From CAYUWG01 sp964448285 (GTDB lineage: Bacteria; Bacteroidota; Ignavibacteria; SZUA-365): a stretch of 13,105 bases of DNA. Positions 8,410-13,105 of the stretch are shown here, piece after piece. Each line of letters starts with the position of its first letter. Position 1 is the stretch's first letter. Under the pieces are notes generated by a model. It was not told where the DNA came from and ran no database searches. It saw only the letters and a list, made by a program, of their open reading frames with translations. The DNA is taken from assembly GCA_964448285.1 (NCBI GenBank), contig CAYUWG010000085.1, positions 1-13,105 on the forward strand, in the 5' to 3' direction. A program made the position numbers and the translations under genes.

Positions 8410-8439
8410 TTGACCTTCGCAAACGTCTTTTCGTATGTT
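8410..8439 (+). promoter_or_regulatory. Possible sigma70-type promoter for the nifU operon
   Basis: TTGACC (8410-8415) and TATGTT (8434-8439) are separated by 18 bp and lie directly upstream of the ATG at 8446. If used, transcription would begin at about the start codon, giving a leaderless or nearly leaderless message. This is a consensus-eye match only; the primary sigma factor of Bacteroidota-like bacteria often uses different boxes. Confidence 0.22.
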
Positions 8440-8445
8440 GAACAC

Positions 8446-8742
8446 ATGATTGACGAGCGACCCACATCCGAAAGTATCGAGAGCCGCATAGAGCATGTTC
8501 TCAAAAGGGAAATCCGTCCATACATCGAGATGGAAGGCGGAAAAATCGAATGCGTAGAGTATGCGGACGGAATCGCGTACGTGGAAATGCAAGGCGCATG
8601 CAGCGCATGTCCATCATCGATCGTCACGCTGAAGATGACGGTAGAAAAAATCCTGCGAAAGCGTATTCCGGAAATACAGCAGGTCATTCCCGCAGGACTC
8701 GATGCAGCATTCGTGAAACGATATTTCCCCGGTTTGAAATGA
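8446..8742 (+). CDS. NifU C-terminal-domain protein (Fe-S cluster scaffold/carrier)
   Basis: This 98-residue protein consists almost entirely of a NifU-like C-terminal domain. It shows IRPYIEMEGGKIECVEY, then VEMQGACSACPSSIVTLKM with the cluster-binding C-x-x-C (Cys52, Cys55), then IPEIQQVIP. Such proteins bind a transient Fe-S cluster and pass it to apo-enzymes in the cytoplasm. An upstream in-frame TTG at 8410 would add 12 residues (MTFANVFSYVEH), but those are unlike the family and overlap a possible promoter, so the ATG at 8446 is preferred. No clear Shine-Dalgarno is present. The stop overlaps the start of the next gene (ATGA), indicating translational coupling and an operon. Confidence 0.92.
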   Translation: MIDERPTSESIESRIEHVLKREIRPYIEMEGGKIECVEYADGIAYVEMQGACSACPSSIVTLKMTVEKILRKRIPEIQQVIPAGLDAAFVKRYFPGLK

Positions 8743-9269
8743 GACTCGCCACGTCGCTCATCCTTTTCATGCTTGCTCTGAACACCAACAGTCAGACGCA
8801 ATTGTCGTTTGGCGTAAAACCACAGTGGTTCGATGAACCGCAAGCAATGAACGACCGCGCACCCACGTTGAAGGAGCCTTTGGAACTGCATTATCCCGCC
8901 GGGATGAAGAAACTACGGCGTGAAGGAACGTGCATCGTCGCAGTGGCGGTGAGCGAGCGCGGTATCGTGCTCTATGCGGAGGTTCTCCACTCGAGCGGTT
9001 ACGGCGCATTCGACAGCCTTGCGATTGAAGCCGTCGCTGATGCCGACTTCAGACCCGCGCTCAGACACGGCAAGCCCGTCTCAACGCGGATAACGCTTCC
9101 CGTTCAGTTCAAGCTGAATGAAGAAGACAGCGATGAAGGCAAGACCGTTGAGGAACTCGAAAGGGAGAAGCGCGAGATGGAAGAACGAAAGCGTATGCTG
9201 CAGGAAGAACAACGCAAGCTCGAAGAAGAAATCCGCAAGCTCAAAGAGAAGAAAGAAAAAGCGCAATGA
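8739..9269 (+). CDS. Exported TonB C-terminal-domain protein with C-terminal coiled coil
   Basis: A 176-residue protein starting at the ATG overlapping the nifU-like stop; this start gives a signal peptide (MRLATSLILFMLALNTNS, cleavage near 18-20). Residues about 48-126 match the TonB C-terminal fold: LHYPAGMKKLRREGTCIV, then VSERGIVLYAEVLHSSGY, FDSLAIEAV, and FRPALRHGKPVSTRITLPVQ. Residues 127-176 are an acidic linker followed by a highly charged helix of E, K and R with leucine spacing, a probable coiled coil. Classical TonB has an N-terminal membrane anchor, a Pro-rich spacer and then this domain at the end. Here the domain comes first and the anchor is missing, so a role in energising receptors is doubtful. 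A structural or protein-binding role in the envelope is more likely, but unproven. An in-frame extension to 8550 inside nifU is rejected. Confidence 0.85.
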   Translation: MRLATSLILFMLALNTNSQTQLSFGVKPQWFDEPQAMNDRAPTLKEPLELHYPAGMKKLRREGTCIVAVAVSERGIVLYAEVLHSSGYGAFDSLAIEAVADADFRPALRHGKPVSTRITLPVQFKLNEEDSDEGKTVEELEREKREMEERKRMLQEEQRKLEEEIRKLKEKKEKAQ

Positions 9270-9297
9270 GCGCGTTCTTGGAATCGACGGAAGCATC

Positions 9298-9804
9298 ATG
9301 CTCGTGCTGAACACCGACGCGGGCGTTCGCCTTCGTGACGTGACTGAAAATGACTTGCCGATTTTTTACGAGCATCAGCGGGACGACGAAGCGTATCACA
9401 TGGCAGCGTTCACGCCTCGCGAGTGGGATGCGTTCATGAGTCATTGGAAAGCAATTATCGCCTCGGATAACTTGGTGAAGAAGACGATTCTCTTCAACGA
9501 GGAAGTCGCGGGGAACATCGTCGCGTTTGGCAGTGAGAACGAAAGGGAAGTCGGTTACTGGATCGGGAAAGAATTTTGGGGAAAAGGAATCGCTTCGGCG
9601 GCGCTTGCGCAATTCCTTGAATGCGTACCCGAGCGCCCGCTCCATGCGCACGTAGCTGTGACCAACGTCCGTTCGATCCGCGTGCTCGAAAAATCCGGCT
9701 TCATCATTACCGCACAACAGAAAGCCCCACTCCGCGACAGCGAAGAAATGGTCGATGAGTACGTGATGAGGCTGGGTGAGGAGTTAACGATCTTTGTTCA
9801 ATGA
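9298..9804 (+). CDS. GNAT family N-acetyltransferase (RimJ/RimL-like)
   Basis: This 168-residue cytoplasmic enzyme would transfer acetyl from acetyl-CoA to an amine. The family pattern is clear: VRLRDVTENDLPIFYEHQRD (10-29), VGYWIGKEFWGKGIASAALA (85-104) containing the acetyl-CoA pyrophosphate-binding loop (W-G-K-G-I-A), and the C-terminal NVRSIRVLEKSGF (123-135). The acceptor (ribosomal protein, amino sugar or small molecule) cannot be told. The start at 9298 is chosen over an open extension to 9118 because a GGAAG lies 5 nt upstream and the extension is the out-of-frame shadow of the TonB-like coiled coil. It follows that gene by 28 bp and overlaps the ligase gene by 4 bp (ATGA), so it belongs to the same operon. 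Confidence 0.92.
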   Translation: MLVLNTDAGVRLRDVTENDLPIFYEHQRDDEAYHMAAFTPREWDAFMSHWKAIIASDNLVKKTILFNEEVAGNIVAFGSENEREVGYWIGKEFWGKGIASAALAQFLECVPERPLHAHVAVTNVRSIRVLEKSGFIITAQQKAPLRDSEEMVDEYVMRLGEELTIFVQ

Positions 9805-10625
9805 ACCTCCCACACTTCAACCCGGACTGGTGCGAGACCACTTGGGACCAATCGCTCAATGCACGTCTCGATGCATTGGAGTTCGATCTCCTCATCACTA
9901 CACCGATGACGGCACACGCGAACTTAGCGTTCGATGAAGTGCTGCTCTATCGCGTCGCCGATGCTCGACGCAAACCCGTGTTTCGCCTCTGGGATTGGAC
10001 CGAGAAGGCGGTGATCCTCGGTTCCTATCAATCGGTGCAGAACGAGATCGATGCGGAGACGGCATCCAAGCATGTATTCACCTTTGCCCGGCGCATCAGC
10101 GGTGGCGGAGCAATGATCGTCGAGCCCCGGAAGACAATCACGTACTCGCTCATCGTCCCGGAACACGTCGTCGAAGGATTGTCCTTCCGCCAGTCATTTG
10201 CATTCTTGGACAGGTGGTGCATACAGGCGCTTCGTTCATTGGGTATCCCGGCGAGCTATCGCCCGATCAACGATATCATTTCACCCGAAGGGAAAATCGC
10301 CGGCGCGGCGCAGTGCCGAAGGAAGAAAACCGTGCTGCATCACACGACGATGGCGTTTGAACTCGACAACACGCTTATGGAACGATTGCTTCGCCACAAA
10401 AAGAATCGCACCGGTCGCGGTATCGTAAGCGCGGAGAAAGTTGTCTCGCCGCTGTCGCGTTATACTTCGGCATCGATCGATGAACTTCGCATGCATCTCG
10501 TAGAATCGTTCTCGTCTCTCTTCCGCACGCGCGTTTCACGACCGACTGAGGAAGAGATACAAGAGACGGAGAAACTCGTGCACGAGAAATACTCCTTGCA
10601 CGATTGGCTCTACAGGGTTGAGTGA
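9801..10625 (+). CDS. lplA: Lipoate-protein ligase A / octanoyltransferase-family protein
   Basis: The 274-residue protein has the biotin/lipoate ligase catalytic domain: LAFDEVLLYRV (42-52), FRLWDWTEKAVILGSYQSV (61-79), the nucleotide/lipoyl loop RRISGGGAMI (97-106), NDIISPEGKIAGAAQ (157-171) with the conserved Lys165, and HHTTMAFELD (180-189). It would attach lipoate or octanoate to the lipoyl domains of 2-oxoacid dehydrogenases and the glycine-cleavage H protein. At about 274 residues it is shorter than E. coli LplA (about 338), like single-domain ligases and LipM/LipL transferases. LipM-type enzymes use a Cys near the GK-x-x-GSAQ motif; here that stretch has Asn157-Asp158 instead, which favours a ligase. 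The first 35 residues are an unremarkable extension. Its start overlaps the GNAT stop, so it is the last gene of the operon. Confidence 0.88.
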   Translation: MNLPHFNPDWCETTWDQSLNARLDALEFDLLITTPMTAHANLAFDEVLLYRVADARRKPVFRLWDWTEKAVILGSYQSVQNEIDAETASKHVFTFARRISGGGAMIVEPRKTITYSLIVPEHVVEGLSFRQSFAFLDRWCIQALRSLGIPASYRPINDIISPEGKIAGAAQCRRKKTVLHHTTMAFELDNTLMERLLRHKKNRTGRGIVSAEKVVSPLSRYTSASIDELRMHLVESFSSLFRTRVSRPTEEEIQETEKLVHEKYSLHDWLYRVE

Positions 10626-10632
10626 AAGAGAC

Positions 10633-12438
10633 TCATCGGAAAACGACAAACGACCGCAGCACGAATCCGGACGATGCTTTGAACTGAAGGTGATAGATGC
10701 CTGGCACGAATTCCGCCGTTTGAATGCGGACCATCTTCTCATTCGAATCCAGCAGTCGCATCATCCTGCACCTTCCGAGATTATCGAATACGCGCAGTTC
10801 AGCTTTCTCAGGGTGTTGACCCACTTCGACAAGCAACTCCTGGCCTCGTGCAAGCGGTTGCGGATAGCAGTGAAGGGCAAGTGTTTCCGGATTCGAAAGT
10901 CCCGCCGACGATGAAACCGGAGAGGCTTCGAGAAAAAGCAACTCCACGCGCGTGGCGTTCTCCCCGCCGTACTGTATCGCGTTGATCGAGTTTGCATTGG
11001 GACCTTGCATCACATTACCGAAGTGCACATTCAGGTCGGGCACGAGCGGCGCACCGCAATGAATTTGCGCTTCAAGGATATGCCCCGCAGCGAGGGTGTG
11101 CATCGAAGGATTCAGTTCGAACTCGATCACCTGTTGCGAACCTCCGGTAAAACCGCTTCGCGTGAGTTGTCCTCGCGTGATGGGCTTTGCAATTCCGGTC
11201 GCAGTGTCCCGATCGAATAAGAGAAGGTTTGCCTGAATGACCGGTCCACCTGCAAGAAAGCGAAGTGTCGCCTTCCCGCCGAGGAACGTGCGTTCTTTCG
11301 GCAAAGCAGGCGAGCGATAATGGAGAATGTTCGATCCAAGAGCGTTCAGATATGTGACCAGCTCCTGGCCTGTCGGTATGTTTCGACTATCGAAAAGCTG
11401 CCCCTGCCGGAAGTACATCGTGTCAGAAGAAACCTTTGCATGTGAACCGCCCGTGTGTGCGTTCCAAAGAAGCGAATCGTTCCTTGTGAAAACTCGCAGC
11501 ACTTTGTTTCCACCATCGAATATCATCACAGCGCTGTCTGCCGATGTGATGGAGCGTTCTTGTTCCTTGTCCTTCAACCAGTATTCAAACCATCGAAGGA
11601 TGGAGCGCTCGAGAAACGCGCGATGCGTGGAGTCCTTCGGGAGTTCATGCGCATCGGGATATGCGATCAGCTTACTCGTACCTGGGATGTGAGTGAAGCG
11701 TTTGAATGCGTATCGCGGATTGAAAAGCTGATCGAAGTATCCAATGCAAAGCATGAGGGGTGCGGTCATCGAGTCGATGCGATTGTCGAGTGAATAGCTT
11801 TTGAGATACTGTTGCAATGCCGTGCGATCGCCTCCTTGCGATGCTTGCGTCACGAGGTTCTTGAACACGCCGTCCATGCGGGTGGTCGTGTTGAACGTGA
11901 TGAGAAGAACCATCGCGAGATCGAGCGAGTTGTTCTCCAGCCACGTCTCATCGAAGAACGGCGATGCAATACGCGCAACGACAGCGCGCGCACCCATACC
12001 GTACATCGAAGCCATCCATGCATGAATGCCGCCTTGTGAATCCCCAAGTACCCCGACTCGCTCGCTGTTGATGTTCGGTAGATTACGCACGAAGTGTATC
12101 ACGCTTCGCAGGTCATCCTGCAATAGGCTCGATGTGAAGAAATCGAACAATCCTTCCGACGCACCTTGCCCACGGACGCTGTAGGAAACCGCGACATATC
12201 CGTTGAGGGCATACAGGGGCAAGAGGGGCGCATACGCTTGCTTGCTTCCGCCAAATCCATGAACGAAAACGATGGCAGGATAACCACCAGGCGGCGCCGG
12301 TGCAGGCGGATAGATGAACGATGCATCGAGCTTCGCACCATCCGGTGCAACGACCGCAGTATCACGAATCGAGAACTGGCTCTGGCAGGTATGAAGAGAG
12401 AAAAGGGTGAGGAGTAGTTTAAAGAGATGTTTCATCAT
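10633..12438 (-). CDS. Secreted CocE/NonD-type alpha/beta hydrolase (S15-like) with T9SS sorting domain
   Basis: The 601-residue protein starts with a signal peptide (MMKHLFKLLLTLFSLHTCQS). The alpha/beta-hydrolase core (about 25-290) has VFVHGFGGSKQ (58-67), SVRGQGASEG (87-96), the nucleophile elbow GDSQGG (132-137, Ser134), and candidate acid Asp236 (IGYFDQLF) and base His264 (YPDAHELPKD). Residues about 340-505 resemble the X-Pro dipeptidyl-peptidase C-terminal jelly roll of S15/CocE enzymes. Residues about 519-601 form a Por-type sorting domain (CYPQPLARGQ, AELRVFDNLGR, VPGIYHLQF, ending SFVVFR), which directs type IX secretion and surface anchoring. It is therefore probably an extracellular peptidase or esterase; the substrate is unknown. 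Two consecutive ATGs open the gene (12438 or 12435). Its 5' end and upstream region are the source of the adjacent tandem repeats. It converges with lplA with only 7 bp between stop codons. Confidence 0.92.
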   Translation of the reverse strand: MMKHLFKLLLTLFSLHTCQSQFSIRDTAVVAPDGAKLDASFIYPPAPAPPGGYPAIVFVHGFGGSKQAYAPLLPLYALNGYVAVSYSVRGQGASEGLFDFFTSSLLQDDLRSVIHFVRNLPNINSERVGVLGDSQGGIHAWMASMYGMGARAVVARIASPFFDETWLENNSLDLAMVLLITFNTTTRMDGVFKNLVTQASQGGDRTALQQYLKSYSLDNRIDSMTAPLMLCIGYFDQLFNPRYAFKRFTHIPGTSKLIAYPDAHELPKDSTHRAFLERSILRWFEYWLKDKEQERSITSADSAVMIFDGGNKVLRVFTRNDSLLWNAHTGGSHAKVSSDTMYFRQGQLFDSRNIPTGQELVTYLNALGSNILHYRSPALPKERTFLGGKATLRFLAGGPVIQANLLLFDRDTATGIAKPITRGQLTRSGFTGGSQQVIEFELNPSMHTLAAGHILEAQIHCGAPLVPDLNVHFGNVMQGPNANSINAIQYGGENATRVELLFLEASPVSSSAGLSNPETLALHCYPQPLARGQELLVEVGQHPEKAELRVFDNLGRCRMMRLLDSNEKMVRIQTAEFVPGIYHLQFKASSGFVLRSFVVFR

Positions 12439-12444
12439 GATTCT

Positions 12445-12597
12445 TTACCACAAAGAACTCAAAGATCGCAAAGAATTTCTATGTGCTCTTTGCGTCTCTT
12501 TGCGGTTGTATTCCAATGTATGAACGATGCATCGAACTGGCTGGCAAGCGTGAAGGGTGAGAAGGGTGAGGTGTATTTTGAAGAGATGTTTCATCAT
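12445..12597 (-). CDS. Small signal-peptide-like ORF, array unit 1 (50 aa)
   Basis: On the minus strand ATGATGAAACATCTCTTC opens a 50-codon frame ending in TAA. Its first residues (MMKHLFKIHLTLLTLHACQP) mirror the hydrolase signal peptide (MMKHLFKLLLTLFSLHTCQS). The remaining 30 residues come from the junction and the palindromic element and are rich in R and S. The TAA is 6 nt before the hydrolase ATG, close enough for translational coupling or reinitiation. There is no Shine-Dalgarno. It may be a translated leader peptide or a truncated gene remnant; translation is not shown. Confidence 0.4.
   Translation of the reverse strand: MMKHLFKIHLTLLTLHACQPVRCIVHTLEYNRKETQRAHRNSLRSLSSLW
12447..12506. 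repeat. CAAAG/CTTTG imperfect palindrome, copy next to the hydrolase
   Basis: The left arm (12447-12475) carries three CAAAG blocks spaced 9 bp apart, beginning ACCACAAAG. The right arm (to 12506) carries two CTTTG blocks and ends CTCTTTGCGGT, so the arms pair imperfectly over about 20-25 bp. The same element recurs in units 2-4 of the array. Elements of this look (ACCACAAAG...CTTTGCGGT) are, from memory, common dispersed intergenic repeats in environmental bacterial genomes. Here it forms the leader of the hydrolase gene and could fold as an RNA hairpin just upstream of the start codon. Confidence 0.7.
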
Positions 12598-12603
12598 GAT
12601 TCT

Positions 12604-12756
12604 TTACCACAAAGAACTCAAAGATCGCAAAGAATTTCTATGTGCTCTTTGCGTCTCTTTGCGGTTGTATTCCAATGTATGAACGATGCATCGAACTGGC
12701 TGGCAAGCGTGAAGGGTGAGAAGGGTGAGGTGTATTTTAAAGAGATGTTTCATCAT
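12604..12756 (-). CDS. Small signal-peptide-like ORF, array unit 2 (50 aa)
   Basis: Same 50-residue product as unit 1: the only base difference makes TTT instead of TTC at codon 6, which is synonymous. Its TAA lies 6 nt before the ATG of the unit 1 ORF, so the small frames form a chain leading to the hydrolase. Real coding status is unproven. Confidence 0.35.
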   Translation of the reverse strand: MMKHLFKIHLTLLTLHACQPVRCIVHTLEYNRKETQRAHRNSLRSLSSLW

Positions 12757-12762
12757 GATTCT

Positions 12763-12915
12763 TTACCACAAGGAACTCAAAGATCGCAAAGAATTTCTAT
12801 GTGCTCTTTGCGTCTCTTTGCGGTTGTATTCCAATGTATGGACGATGCATCGAACTGGCTGGCAAGCGTAAAGGGTGAGAAGGGTTAGGTGTATTTTAAA
12901 GAGATGTTTCATCAT
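12763..12915 (-). CDS. Small signal-peptide-like ORF, array unit 3 (50 aa)
   Basis: This copy differs from unit 2 by four bases: CTC to CTA, GTT to GTC and TCT to TCC are synonymous in this frame, and CAC to TAC changes His16 to Tyr. The frame stays open to the same TAA. One of these changes creates a stop codon in the plus-strand reading frame across the array, which argues against that strand being coding. Confidence 0.35.
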   Translation of the reverse strand: MMKHLFKIHLTLLTLYACQPVRCIVHTLEYNRKETQRAHRNSLRSLSSLW

Positions 12916-12955
12916 GATTCTTTACCACAAAGAACTCAAAGATCGCAAAGAATTT

Positions 12956-13075
12956 CTATGTGCTCTTTGCGTCTCTTTGTGGCCTTATTCCATATGTATG
13001 AACGATGCATCGAACTGGTTGGCAAGCGTGAAGGGTGAGAAAGGTGAGGAGTATTTTGAAGAGATGTTTCATCAT
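12956..13075 (-). CDS. Small signal-peptide-like ORF, array unit 4 (39 aa, frameshifted tail)
   Basis: The copy keeps the signal-peptide-like start, here closer to the hydrolase (MMKHLFKILLTFLTLHACQP, with Leu where units 1-3 have His). A 1-bp insertion near 12992 shifts the tail, which ends at TAG after 39 residues. Unlike units 1-3 its stop lies about 40 bp before the next ATG, so any coupling would be broken here. Confidence 0.3.
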   Translation of the reverse strand: MMKHLFKILLTFLTLHACQPVRCIVHTYGIRPQRDAKST

Positions 13076-13105
13076 GATTCTTTACCACAAGGAACTCAAA
13101 GATCG

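Larger units (their letters stand above)
12439..13105. repeat. Tandem array of 159-bp chimeric units derived from the hydrolase gene start
   Basis: Unit boundaries, set by the hydrolase start codon and its copies, are 12439-12597, 12598-12756, 12757-12915 (159 bp each), 12916-13075 (160 bp, one insertion), and 13076-13105 (cut by the window edge). Units 1 and 2 differ at one base. Unit 3 differs from unit 2 at four. Unit 4 is more diverged, with changes at about 12980-12998. In each unit the first 80 bp is the CAAAG/CTTTG palindromic element identical to the hydrolase's own leader. The last 78 bp is a diverged copy of the hydrolase 5' coding region. No spacer lies between units, so this is not a CRISPR. 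No other gene is seen in this stretch. The array continues to the right, so its total copy number is unknown. Confidence 0.97.

Noticed and set aside
8550..9269. TonB-like protein extended upstream into the nifU-like gene
   Set aside because: The extension lacks family similarity and would remove the signal peptide; the overlapping ATGA start at 8739 is the natural one.
9118..9804. Extended GNAT protein with a 60-residue Lys/Arg-rich N-terminus
   Set aside because: The extra residues are the out-of-frame reading of the TonB-like protein's coiled-coil coding region. The start at 9298 has a ribosome-binding site and fits the family length.
12427..12888. 153-codon plus-strand frame with three 53-residue repeats across the array
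   Set aside because: It is open only because the repeat period is a multiple of three. It begins inside the hydrolase gene antisense, is broken by a stop in unit 3, and unit differences are mostly non-synonymous in this frame.
12439..13105. CRISPR array
   Set aside because: Units of 159-160 bp abut without unique spacers and contain gene-derived sequence; this is a plain tandem repeat.

Overview
The window looks like chromosomal DNA of a bacterium from the Bacteroidota/Chlorobiota/Ignavibacteria (FCB) side of the tree. Three things point there. A TonB-dependent receptor carries an N-terminal carboxypeptidase-regulatory-like domain. A secreted hydrolase ends in a type IX secretion (Por) sorting domain. 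Shine-Dalgarno signals are weak or absent before many genes. Base composition is near 50% G+C. The exact lineage cannot be fixed from the sequence alone. No rRNA, tRNA, transposase, phage gene or CRISPR array was seen.

Layout. (1) 1-2642, minus strand: a TonB-dependent outer-membrane receptor, followed downstream by the N-terminal part of a pirin-family protein that runs off the left edge. (2) 2797-7398, minus strand: a surface-polysaccharide set, transcribed as asparagine-synthase-like amidotransferase, then an undecaprenyl-phosphate sugar-1-phosphate transferase (WecA/TagO type), then UDP-glucose 6-dehydrogenase, and closed by a probable intrinsic terminator. A YceH-family (UPF0502) gene lies upstream at 7596-8273. 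(3) 8446-10625, plus strand: a compact, partly overlapping operon encoding a NifU-like Fe-S scaffold domain, an exported TonB C-terminal-domain protein with a coiled-coil tail, a GNAT acetyltransferase and a lipoate-protein ligase. The divergent region between yceH and this operon holds a perfect palindrome resembling dispersed intergenic repeats. (4) 10633-12438, minus strand: a secreted CocE/NonD-type alpha/beta hydrolase with a T9SS sorting signal, converging on the ligase gene with only 7 bp between stop codons.

The most unusual part is 12439-13105, upstream of the hydrolase. It is a tandem array of 159-bp units (three exact-length copies, one of 160 bp, and a partial copy cut by the window edge). 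Each unit is a chimera. About 80 bp is a CAAAG/CTTTG-rich imperfect palindrome identical to the hydrolase's own upstream region. About 78 bp is a diverged copy of the hydrolase's first codons (start, signal peptide), carrying a 45-bp internal deletion relative to the gene. On the minus strand each full-length unit encodes a 50-residue signal-peptide-like ORF ending 6 nt before the next ATG. The last of these ends just ahead of the hydrolase start. Among units 1-3, four of five substitutions are synonymous in this frame. The array therefore appears to be an amplified gene-start cassette, either a series of translated leader peptides or decaying copies.
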